From Candidatus Gastranaerophilales bacterium (GTDB taxonomy: Bacteria > Cyanobacteriota > Vampirovibrionia > Gastranaerophilales > Gastranaerophilaceae): 64,000 bases of DNA. The notes under the pieces are model-generated. The model did not search any database, was not told where the DNA came from, and was given only the letters and a program-made list of their open reading frames with translations. Position 1 is the stretch's first letter, and every line of letters starts with the position of its first letter. Made by a program: the position numbers and the translations under genes. Of the stretch, positions 1 through 8,600 are shown in pieces. The stretch is from positions 1 to 64,000 of the forward strand of contig CALURU010000010.1 of NCBI GenBank assembly GCA_944323255.1, given 5' to 3'.

Positions 1-245
1 GCATCAATACCGATTCCAAGACCAAGCCATGTTGTCAAAAGGGCAAAAGGATGTTCTATAAAAGGTTTTAAGAACATATCATACATAGGATTCTCTTTTA
101 TTATCTCTTTAGCACTCGGTCTATAAGTGTCCGGGACATAATAATAGTTAGGCAGTCGAACTGGCTGCTGCTTTTGTTGCAGCATTCGTGCGTTATCCGG
201 AACAACATTATATTGATTATTTATATTTGGATTAATTTGTGACAC
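1..245 (-). CDS. Hypothetical protein, N-terminal part (runs off the left edge)
   Basis: An open frame on the minus strand starts at a GTG (243-245) with an AAAAGG box nine bases upstream and stays open for 81 codons to the window edge. The visible part is a Gln/Asn/Pro-rich, soluble N-terminus containing the stretch PNYYYVPDTYRPS. It is followed by a conserved-looking segment (KEIIKENPMYDMFLKPFIEHP) and then the start of a hydrophobic Gly/Leu-rich stretch (residues about 68-81) that may be a membrane segment. I recognise no family. It lies 115 bases downstream of the radical SAM gene on the same strand and could be co-transcribed with it. The GTG start is a choice; a Met codon exists at residue 21. 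Confidence 0.55.
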   Translation of the reverse strand, partial: MSQINPNINNQYNVVPDNARMLQQKQQPVRLPNYYYVPDTYRPSAKEIIKENPMYDMFLKPFIEHPFALLTTWLGLGIGID

Positions 246-360
246 AATAATAAACCTTTTACAAAATTATAAAACCTAACTAAATATATAAAGTAATTAG
301 TTTATCAAAAATTGCCTGCAAATTATTTTTTTTGACAAAATATGAAGAAAAGTTAAGTTG

Positions 361-1428
361 TTATATTTTTGTTTCCAATTCACAACACATCTGGCAGGCA
401 CCGAAAGTGCCGCCGTTTGCTTTTAAATTTTTCCGGAAACAGCAATAAAGAGGCGCATTGAAAAGTTCTTTCAAAGAGTTTTCTTTCACGTTGCCGATTT
501 TCATTGAAAGACAAGGATAAACAAACCCCTCCGGATTAATCATCATATTGTTATAAGGATAAGTGCAGGGTTTATATATCTTATTGGTTGGAGTTTCAGG
601 AGATATTTTGAAAAACTCTTCAATTGATTTCAAAGTATCTTTTGAATACTCAAACTTTGGCGAAAACCGGAGTTTCGACCGCCCCTTTAAACTAATAATC
701 TCACGGTAAACTTCCTTAAAATGCTCCATATCAAAATAACATTCTATCGGATAATTCTGCGTAAATTCCGGAATAAAGCTCTCCTGCAAAACTGAATTTT
801 GTTTCCAGTTATTATTTCTTAAAAACGAAATTGACAAAAATTCAAAATTCATTTTCTCACATAGTTTGTACAACTTAACTAAATCATCAAGATTATTATC
901 GAGCACAATGGTTTTAATATCCACCATTTGCATTGGTTTTTGGGCTTTCAAATTCTCAAGATTAGAAATTATTTTATCAAAAATTCCGGCTTTGCCTCGA
1001 TTCTTGTCATGATTCTCTCCATAACCGTCCAGTGAAACCGACAAGAGCAGCAATTTATATTTGATAAAAGCCTTGATTATCTCATCGTTAATCAAAATTC
1101 CATTAGATACAACATGAACTTTATTCCAAATTCTTTTTGAGGTATAGGCAAGTATATCAACAAAATCTTTTCTGATTAAAGGTTCGCCGCCAACAAGAGT
1201 TGCTATAGAATAAAACGGAAGCTGATCAATAACCTTCTTCCACTCCTCTGTCGTAAGTTCATCCTTATTTCTTTCGCATCCTATATAACAATATGGACAA
1301 GCAAGATTACACCTGTACGTTAGCTCCAAAAAGTATCTGAAAGGTATCTTTGCTCTCCCGTATTTGTCATTGTATGAAAATGATGTATAAATATTTCTTG
1401 CTAAATCAAATAAACCTGAATAGTTCAT
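361..1428 (-). CDS. Radical SAM/SPASM domain protein
   Basis: A radical SAM enzyme of 355 residues. The CxxxCxxC motif that holds the 4Fe-4S cluster and S-adenosylmethionine is at C40, C44 and C47 (RCNLACPYC), followed by the family's GGEPL-type segment (VGGEPLIRKDF). The C-terminus carries a SPASM-type cysteine set, including CTYPYNNMMINPEGFVYPC and a final GACQMCC (C345, C348, C349), which usually binds auxiliary iron-sulfur clusters. SPASM proteins mature peptides or act as anaerobic sulfatase maturases. No precursor peptide or sulfatase is visible nearby, so the substrate is unknown. The gene appears monocistronic. Its ATG has no ribosome binding site and lies six bases after a TATAAC box, so the mRNA may be leaderless. 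Confidence 0.9.
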   Translation of the reverse strand: MNYSGLFDLARNIYTSFSYNDKYGRAKIPFRYFLELTYRCNLACPYCYIGCERNKDELTTEEWKKVIDQLPFYSIATLVGGEPLIRKDFVDILAYTSKRIWNKVHVVSNGILINDEIIKAFIKYKLLLLSVSLDGYGENHDKNRGKAGIFDKIISNLENLKAQKPMQMVDIKTIVLDNNLDDLVKLYKLCEKMNFEFLSISFLRNNNWKQNSVLQESFIPEFTQNYPIECYFDMEHFKEVYREIISLKGRSKLRFSPKFEYSKDTLKSIEEFFKISPETPTNKIYKPCTYPYNNMMINPEGFVYPCLSMKIGNVKENSLKELFNAPLYCCFRKNLKANGGTFGACQMCCELETKI

Positions 1429-1442
1429 AATATAGTTATAAC

Positions 1443-1474
1443 ATAAAGAAACCTCTCTTAGTAAAAAAGAGAGG
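1443..1474 (-). terminator. Hairpin with U-rich tail upstream of the radical SAM gene
   Basis: CCTCTCTT (1452-1459) pairs with AAGAGAGG (1467-1474). Read on the minus strand, the stem is followed by a T-rich stretch. It could be a second terminator for transcription arriving from the 1.9-5.2 kb genes, placed just before the radical SAM promoter. Confidence 0.4.
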
Positions 1475-1607
1475 AAAGTTTGAGCGATGAGGATTCTTTA
1501 TTATATTAAGCTCAAGCCCCCATCATTTCATTAAACTTTTTTCTAATATAATGCTTAGGTAAACAGTAGCATTCATATTAATTTATAAACCCTAAATAAT
1601 CCGCATA

Positions 1608-1642
1608 CAAAAAGCTCCTTTCGGAAGAGAGACAAAAGGAGC
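1608..1642 (-). terminator. Rho-independent terminator after the 1880-3523 gene
   Basis: GCTCCTTT (1614-1621) pairs with AAAGGAGC (1635-1642). On the minus strand the stem is followed by TTTTTG. It lies about 240 bases beyond the stop codon of the minus-strand gene at 1880-3523, so that transcript would carry a long 3' tail. Confidence 0.65.
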
Positions 1643-1689
1643 AAGGCTAATTATTATGAAGAAAAGATTTTGGAAATTTTTTTTAAGAA

Positions 1690-1768
1690 GTAAGCCGAAC
1701 ACACACACATAATGCCTAATCAATTTTTCGTCGAAATCCGACAATCGCACAAGCTGTCTCCGACTTAC
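1690..1768. other. Structured non-coding stretch in the 1429-1879 gap
   Basis: The 450-base gap between the radical SAM gene and the 1880-3523 gene has no convincing reading frame. Besides two terminator hairpins it holds a 10-base-pair closing stem, GTAAGCCGAA (1690-1699) with TCCGACTTAC (1759-1768), one pair being G-U if read as RNA. Inside are smaller stems: GTCG (1730-1733) with CGAC (1739-1742), and GACA (1740-1743) with TGTC (1755-1758). The last two overlap and would be alternatives. It would lie in the 3' tail of the minus-strand transcript. No known RNA family is recognised. Confidence 0.35.
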
Positions 1769-1879
1769 ATTTATATTTTAGCATTATTCTCATGCTTTCT
1801 TAATCTACTAAAGTACTAGTCCGTTTGGATTATTTCTAATTTATATATTTTATACTTATATAAACTTAAATATAACTTC

Positions 1880-3523
1880 TTACGCACTTATTTTGTATTG
1901 TGCTTTTTCTGCTTCCATTTGTGCTTTACGTTTTTTATCAAGTGTGTTGGTTATATAAATATTTAAGTTTGGAATACCTAATCCGAGAACAAGTCCTGAG
2001 AACAAATAGCCTGCAACCTGTGCAGCATTGAGCGCTCTCAAGCGCTTTTTAGTCAGATTTCTAACTTGAGGTTCTAAAGTTTCCACTTCTTTCAGCATTT
2101 CTTTGAAAGATTTTGCAACGATATCGCCGCCGACTTCTTTTGTTGTTGATCTTCCATTCTGCGCAAGGGTCTCAATCAGAATTTCGTCTCTTGTTTTTAA
2201 TGCGCCGCTAAATGTACGTTTGAAAACATTTGCATTTTCGTTTCCTTTTTTATAATTCATAACAGATTTGTTCAGGCGGTCGGCAACTAATTTGTTAACA
2301 ATATCTCCCAGCACAAGCCAGCTCAAATATCCGAGAGTATCTTTTGTTAGAACTTCTCTTAGTTCGTCTTTGTCTCGTGCAGAGAAAATTCTTGAGATAA
2401 TTGTAACACCATATACACCTTTCAACTGATTAATTGTTGGCCATTTACCGGTAAATGACATTTTATCCATAAATTTAGACGGCGATGTCAGAAATTTAAG
2501 CGGTGACATATTTAGAGTTGCAAGAATCATGCTGAAGAATGCGGCACTGCTTACAACCTTAATCCCCTTAAATCCGGCAGAATTATCTTTTGAACGACCT
2601 TCCACGCCGACAAAACCATCTGTTCCGGTTTTAAGTTTTGTAAGATACATATTTATAGGCTGAACAGAAAGTCCTATTGCTGATGCCATCGCAAAACCTG
2701 CGCCGGAGCGTGATTTCATGAATTTTTGGACACCTTTTACAAATGCATTATTTTTAACAGATGTACCTGATTCTATTTGCTGTTTGAATGCATCTTTAAC
2801 TTTATTCTGGTTAAATGAATCTGAAACTATATAAATATCATGCAGCAAAGATTTCAAATTAGTTTCGCTTTTAATTTTCTTATCAGCAGATTCAAGAACA
2901 TATCTTGACTGTGCGCCCGTATCTTCTGTAATCTTATTCATAATTACGCTTTTTGCGCCCGGAACTTTGTCATTTACCCACTTTTGAAAATCTACATTTT
3001 TATCATTCAAAGCTTTATCGAAAAATTCAGCAGCTTCGTTGATTGTTTTTTCAGAAAGTTTTACAAACCCTTCTGAATCAGAGCGTGCCGAAGTCGGGTT
3101 ATAAGCCTTTACATCCGAAAGTGTCTTTTTAATATACTCCAATTGGCTTTTGTTATCTTTAATCTGTTCTGACTTATTTTCTGCCAAAATATTTAAAGTC
3201 TCCGGAGCCGTAAACATTTTGTTTACATTAAGCCCGAATTTTTTATTCAACCCGCAGCCGATTAGTGCACCTGCTGCAGCGCCAAACAATCCTATACAGG
3301 TATCATTAACCGTACCCATAATTTCACGTCTGAAAGTTTCAAGACCTGCGGCAGGGCCACGCTTAATAGTATCACTTGCGGTTCTCGGTGTTACCATAAA
3401 ACAAAAGTCAACACCGTTTGCACCAATAGCCTGATTTGTCGCAAGATAACGCAAGCTGCTGTCTACAGCGCCTTTGAATTGTGTTTGTTGGTTTGTTGTT
3501 TGAGAAGTTGATTGTATTTTCAT
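1880..3523 (-). CDS. Lineage-type membrane-associated protein, paralogue of the next gene
   Basis: 547 residues, function unknown. The ATG at 3521-3523 is chosen over an in-frame upstream codon because it has an AAGG box five bases before it and the upstream gene stops at 3531. The N-terminus lacks a signal peptide and carries TQFKG (F16-K17-G18). A PRT segment is followed by ETFRRE and a Gly/Ala-rich hydrophobic stretch; a second hydrophobic block lies near residues 340-355. A region GKWPTINQLKGVYG aligns with GAFPTMDQA of the neighbouring protein. Near the C-terminus come a hydrophobic LGLGIP segment and NTLDKK. The same closing pattern occurs in the genes at 3531-5201 and 42979-44925. Probably co-transcribed with the 3531-5201 gene, seven bases upstream. 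Confidence 0.85.
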   Translation of the reverse strand: MKIQSTSQTTNQQTQFKGAVDSSLRYLATNQAIGANGVDFCFMVTPRTASDTIKRGPAAGLETFRREIMGTVNDTCIGLFGAAAGALIGCGLNKKFGLNVNKMFTAPETLNILAENKSEQIKDNKSQLEYIKKTLSDVKAYNPTSARSDSEGFVKLSEKTINEAAEFFDKALNDKNVDFQKWVNDKVPGAKSVIMNKITEDTGAQSRYVLESADKKIKSETNLKSLLHDIYIVSDSFNQNKVKDAFKQQIESGTSVKNNAFVKGVQKFMKSRSGAGFAMASAIGLSVQPINMYLTKLKTGTDGFVGVEGRSKDNSAGFKGIKVVSSAAFFSMILATLNMSPLKFLTSPSKFMDKMSFTGKWPTINQLKGVYGVTIISRIFSARDKDELREVLTKDTLGYLSWLVLGDIVNKLVADRLNKSVMNYKKGNENANVFKRTFSGALKTRDEILIETLAQNGRSTTKEVGGDIVAKSFKEMLKEVETLEPQVRNLTKKRLRALNAAQVAGYLFSGLVLGLGIPNLNIYITNTLDKKRKAQMEAEKAQYKISA

Positions 3524-3530
3524 ATTGACC

Positions 3531-5201
3531 TTAACGTTTATCAGCACGGAACCCCGCTGTCAGCTTTGAATATTTAATATCCAAAGGAGTAACTGATTCC
3601 GGCTGTTCTTTTGTATTTTCGACTTGTGCTTTTTCTTGTGCAAGCTTCAATGCTTGTTCGTGCTTTTTCTTTGTGTTTTTTCGTGTAAATATCGGAATCA
3701 CAATCCCTAACAAGATTAATGATACACCAAGGTTAGCTACTTGACAAGCTGAACGCAAATTGCGGGCTTTTTTAAGTTCCTTTTCTATTATTGCCAGCTG
3801 ATCAGCGGTAGCTGTTTTACCTTGTTTCTTTAATGATTCTTCTAAAGGACTTATCACCTCTTCAGAAGATTTTATATTTAAATCTTTAATCCAGTGCCAC
3901 GATTTCTTAAATATATTTGCATTCTTATCAAGAGGTTTTGTATCATTCAATAATGATATACCTGTTTTTTTCTGAATTATTGATGCAGTTGCTTTAGCAG
4001 CATAATCGCCAAGGAAATACAAGCTTGAGAATGTTGCAATGTCTCTAACTGTTGCTTCTGCAAGTTCATTTTTATCTTCCGCTACCGCCATACGGGAAGC
4101 AAATGTTGTAGTAGAAATAATTCTTGCCTGATCCATTGTAGGGAATGCCCCTTTAAATTCAAGCATTCCAAGTGTTGGTTTTTTCATCATTGATAACAAT
4201 GAAACACCTATCATGGATGAAATTGAAATCAATTTCTGTTTCAATAACCCTTCTTTTGCTTTAGGATTTTCTTCAATAGTAGCTTTACCCTTGCCAAAAT
4301 CATCATAAATAGGTGCACCTTTTACACCGGAGACCTTGCTTGTAATCCAACGGTTGATATATTGCATTGAAGCTGCAAGCGGTAAAACTACGGCAAGTCC
4401 CAGCCAGCTTTTACCCCTGACCAAATTCTTACTTCTCCTTGCAAATTCTTCAATGGAAGTATTACCAGCTTTATTGTATCCTTTAAAAAACTTGACTGAA
4501 TCTTCCAGAAGCGTAGTTACGGAAGCAGCACCGACCTCTGATTTTCCGCTGACTACCTTAATATTCTCCGCAACACGGGTTTTTTCAATTATCTCATTGG
4601 AAATTTTCTTAACAGCCTTATTAACCTGACTGTTTGATTTATTAGAACGTGCAATTTCTGCGAGTTCTTTAGAATATTTGTCTATATCTTCGGCAGAAAG
4701 TGCATCCTTGAAAACAACTGTTTTTTCACTTTCAATACCTTGAATATCCGAAATAATATTTTTAAGAGATTCTTTTATTTTGTCATCAGAAGCAGCATTC
4801 TTATAATACTCGGAAGCTTTATCGATTAAAGAACTATCTGCCCAGCAATCTGACATATTTACGCCTTTTGGCATAAAACCGCCGTTAATACACTTTGCAA
4901 TTCCCCAGGTTATAAGGCTCGGAATAAGGCAGTTTACAACAAGCCCGGAAGATTCTCTTCTAAACGCTTCAAATCCTGCAAACCAGTTGGTCATAGATTC
5001 TACTATAGTTCTCGGAAGTATCGCTGATAACATATCAATAACCGCAACGTTCACCATCGGCATTCTTTCACATGCCTGAATACCTGTAAGCGCAAGAGAA
5101 CCTAAACCCTTAAAGTTCGGCGAAGTCTCACCTTCTTTATTCTTACGGGCGTGAACGCTATTTATTTTTCCGGTTGTGTCTATACCAATTTTGTTTATCA
5201 T
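3531..5201 (-). CDS. Lineage-type membrane-associated protein, first gene of a paralogous pair
   Basis: 556 residues, function unknown. An N-terminal soluble segment of about 30 residues ends in SPNFKG (F30-K31-G32). It is followed by LPRTIVESMTNW, then GFEAFRRES and a hydrophobic run. The middle is a long helical, Lys/Glu-rich region. A second half begins around GAFPTMDQARI and contains AEDKNELAEATVRDI, which resembles the first half's FRRE block. That suggests internal duplication, as in the two paralogues. The C-terminus has one strong hydrophobic helix (LGVSLILLGIVIPIF) followed by a basic tail NTKKKHEQ. Behind a TATAAT box at 5308-5313 the transcript would start with a structured 100-base leader. 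It may sit in or at a membrane; no catalytic motif is seen. Confidence 0.85.
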   Translation of the reverse strand: MINKIGIDTTGKINSVHARKNKEGETSPNFKGLGSLALTGIQACERMPMVNVAVIDMLSAILPRTIVESMTNWFAGFEAFRRESSGLVVNCLIPSLITWGIAKCINGGFMPKGVNMSDCWADSSLIDKASEYYKNAASDDKIKESLKNIISDIQGIESEKTVVFKDALSAEDIDKYSKELAEIARSNKSNSQVNKAVKKISNEIIEKTRVAENIKVVSGKSEVGAASVTTLLEDSVKFFKGYNKAGNTSIEEFARRSKNLVRGKSWLGLAVVLPLAASMQYINRWITSKVSGVKGAPIYDDFGKGKATIEENPKAKEGLLKQKLISISSMIGVSLLSMMKKPTLGMLEFKGAFPTMDQARIISTTTFASRMAVAEDKNELAEATVRDIATFSSLYFLGDYAAKATASIIQKKTGISLLNDTKPLDKNANIFKKSWHWIKDLNIKSSEEVISPLEESLKKQGKTATADQLAIIEKELKKARNLRSACQVANLGVSLILLGIVIPIFTRKNTKKKHEQALKLAQEKAQVENTKEQPESVTPLDIKYSKLTAGFRADKR

Positions 5202-5313
5202 ACACGTATACTTTTCTGCTGCTCAAATAAATCTTTTTCTTCAATGCAGCTATGCTACCTTCGGCTATCCGGGACTTAACCTCCTTACTACACATTGCCC
5301 TAAGTCGATTATA
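5202..5313 (-). promoter_or_regulatory. Promoter -10 and structured leader of the 3531-5201 gene
   Basis: A TATAAT box (5308-5313, minus strand) is followed by a leader rich in pairing potential. GACTTA (5306-5301) pairs with TAAGTC (5278-5273). CAATG (5297-5293), inside that loop, pairs with CATTG (5246-5242) outside it, so the two helices would form a pseudoknot. Small hairpins of the CGG..CCG and AGC-ATA-GCT type lie between. This resembles a riboswitch or ligand-binding leader in layout, but it matches no family I know. The rest of the 5202-5609 gap is AT-rich promoter DNA for the giant gene. Confidence 0.4.
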
Positions 5314-5514
5314 TCAACTACATATTAATTTAAAAGCCAAACAAAATAAAAATTGCCACTTAAATCTCAATTGTAAAGGAAATGTAAAGACGAAATTTTG
5401 AATATTTTTTTCTTAATAGGATATTTATATGTTTTTCAAATAAAAAACTATTGTTATTTATTTCCGGATATAAAACATTAAAACAAAAACCTCGAGTTTT
5501 AAGCAAGAAATTTT

Positions 5515-5542
5515 TGTAAATTTTTGTAACAATTTCTAATAT
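5515..5542 (+). promoter_or_regulatory. Putative promoter of the giant gene with a recurrent 17-base motif
   Basis: TGTAAATTTTTGTAACAA (5515-5532) recurs exactly, on the other strand, at 19156-19173, and with one change over 17 bases at 42874-42890. Here TTGTAA (5514-5519) is 17 bases before TAATAT (5537-5542), so the motif would cover the -35 region. Start of the giant gene is 68 bases further. Confidence 0.4.
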
Positions 5543-5609
5543 AAATCTAAAGTTTTACCGCTAAATGCCGATAACAAATATGTAAGATCGTGAGATTAAG
5601 GACAGAAGG

Positions 5610-8600
5610 ATGTCAAACCAGGTTTCTAAACGAATAGACATATATACAAAAGGGAATTTGCGTGAACTAAAGCAGGAAGAAGCAAAAACAGGCAGAAAGT
5701 TCACGAAGTACGACATTGCGCAAAAAATGCTTTCGGAAGGGAAGTTGTCAGAGAGTGATTTTGCCCAGTGGATGAACACTTCCGAAGGTTATGAAAGTTC
5801 TGTATTAACTTCTCAACAAAAACAGGTCCTGATGCAGGGAAGCGTCTGGACTCTTAATCAGAATAACGAAAGCTATCTTGATGAATTTGATACATATATA
5901 AAAGATCCGCTGACGGGAGTTAAGCTCAAAGGAGTTGAAAAACAGAGCAAAAAGACAAATATCTCCTCCGAACTTGCAAAAGATATTGAAATAAGAGAAA
6001 ACGTAGTAGATTTGCTTCTTAACAATGCTCAAACAGCACTTTCAATGATAGAAAGCTATCACAACAGTATCGGCTACATATCAGCAGACGCTTTTGTGCA
6101 GGGAATGAATGTTCTTGGAAACGTAAGCTGGGATTTACTAACCGGCAGACAGGATTTTGTAACGGTATTTGAGCAGGAAAAGGGACTTGCTCAAGAGATT
6201 GAAACATTAAAGAAACTAAAGAACAAGACAAAATCCCCGATGGAATTTGCAAAAGAATTTAAAAAATTATACGGTGTAGAATTTAAGCCGGAGAATTTTA
6301 AAAGATTGTCAGAAGTTAGCCGGCAGTTAAATGAATTGAATGCATATGCCGGCTTAGATAAATACTTTGCCTTCGGAATAGAGAAGCTAAAAGATGCTGA
6401 CATGAATTCGCTTGATTCGGCTGCTTATCTTGCACCTGTATTTGGCAATAATCCAATTAAAGCGCAGGAATATATAAACGAATTAAAATCCGAATGTAAG
6501 AACGATGAAGAATTAAGGGAAAAACTAACCTCAATTCTTGTGGAATCCAAGAAAGAGACAGAATCAAAACTTGCACTTCTTGAACACAGTCGCAGCCGTT
6601 TGGAGAGTGAATTTAAGAGTGCATACAAATCAGCAATGGGAGATTACAAATCTGATGAAATAATAGAAGGGTATATAAATATTCAGCGCATGAACGCCAT
6701 GGGAACGGAAGTTGCGGGCACTATAGCATTATCAATGTTCACTATGGGCTCATCTGCAGTAATGAAAATGAGCAGTAAAGTGATTTCAAAAATGGGAGTC
6801 AAGGCAGGAAGCCAGCTTGTCAAAGCCGGAATGACCGGTACAATGGCAGCTGTTCCTGCGGCAGAGACTGTAGTAGGCGGACTTACAAGCAAGAGCGGAA
6901 TGACATTGGAAAAAGGCGGGCAGGCTTGGGAGGAACTTAAAAATGGCTTAATGTATGGCGCATTCGGTGCGTATATATCCGGACCATTAGGAAATGTTAT
7001 CTCAAAAGTTTTATCCAAAAATCCGCAGATATTTTCGCAGCTGGTTGCTTCCCAGAAGTTTTCGCTCGGAGCCGGTGCAGTTGCAGAAACAAGTGCGGAT
7101 GTTCTTTTTGACCGTATAACAAGTGATTTAAGCTTTAAAGAATCTCTTGCGCAGAATGGTATTATGAATTTCGGCATGATGTTTGTCGGTGCAAGAATAA
7201 ATAAAGGAATGCAGCTTCCTGATGCGGATTTATCTCAGATTAAAATAGAAAAAATGCGCGACGGCTCATTTAATCTAAAAGCAAACGGCAAAGTTTTCTT
7301 TAAAGCAAAAAATGCCGATGAGCTTGCTGTCGCAACACTCGTTCTGGGTGTAAAGGAAGCAACTGCGGAGAATCCGGCGCAGAATGTTACTCCAAGGTTT
7401 GAAAACGAGGTTTACAAAAATGAGTTTAAAGACGAAGGTATGCGCCTGTATACTCCTGAAGAATTTGAAAATGAGTTAAGGGCAGCGGAAGCTAACCCTA
7501 AAGCACCGGCAGAAAATACGGAAGCTCTGACAATGGTTGCAAGCGGCAAAACAAAGCAGCTTATGACACAGCGCTATAGTGAGATGGCAAAGAATCTGGA
7601 TGAAATTCATACAAAGTATGCAAAAGAAATCAGGCAGATGGAAGCTCAATACGGCAAAGAGCCGCAACTATTTGCAGGGCATTTTATGAAATTTCTTGCG
7701 GAAAAAATGGAGGTTGCAGGCTGCGAGCCAAATATAAAGTTTGTAAAAACCGAAGGTGATGGAGCTTACGACTGGAAGACCGGAACGTTGTACCTTTCTG
7801 ACGAACTGAAAAATACCGGTGATATCAAAACAATGATTGCACATGAATTTATACATACGCTGCAATTCAGAAATATCCTTGCAACATACGGCAGAGATGG
7901 TGTCGTAGAATTGTATATGAAACATAAAGACGGAAAAGCAATTGACGAATTAACAAGAAAATACGTTAAAGACGAATACGGCGCAGAACTTGAGGATTTA
8001 GGCTTGAGCAATGCGGAAGTAACTGAACTTCAAAGGCAGGTGGCGGAGGCTTATGCAGACCGTTGCCTCAGCTATGAAGCAAACGCCCGATTATTAAAAC
8101 ATGCGCAGGAAAATCCTGTAGAAAAAGGCAGCGTCGACAGTTATATGGCAAGATTACAGCTTGATAATCTGATTAAACCGGAAGAGTTTGATACAGAAGC
8201 TTATTACCGCTCAACAAACGAAACGGAAGCATATTTCCTTGGCAACGGACAAATTAACGGAAGAAGCAGTAAAGGTGAAACAATACAAAAAACTTCAGGC
8301 AGCCGAAGCGAATCCAATACCAGAATCAGCATTCCGCATGGCAAAATTGCGGCTTCGGCTACAGAGAACGTCTTAGAAACACTGCGGCAGCTCGGTGCAA
8401 GCGAGCAACAAATAGACAATTTCAAGAAGAATACCTCTGACGAGGTAATCAGTTATATTGAATCCAGAATTTCCGCTCCTGATTTTAACCCGTCAACAGA
8501 AAACTATTTCATTCATCTTAATCAGAATAATATTTCATTTATTAAAGAACTTGCCGCAGATCCTAATTTTCCGAAAGAGCAGTTAAGTTTGGTTGCAAAC

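Noticed and set aside
5202-5313. Assignment of the leader to a known c-di-GMP or glutamine riboswitch
   Set aside because: Some short strings resemble parts of these, but the conserved core sequences are absent.
6683-7177. Long opposite-strand frames inside the giant gene
   Set aside because: They are antisense shadows of a conserved-looking reading frame, have no ribosome sites and no family match.
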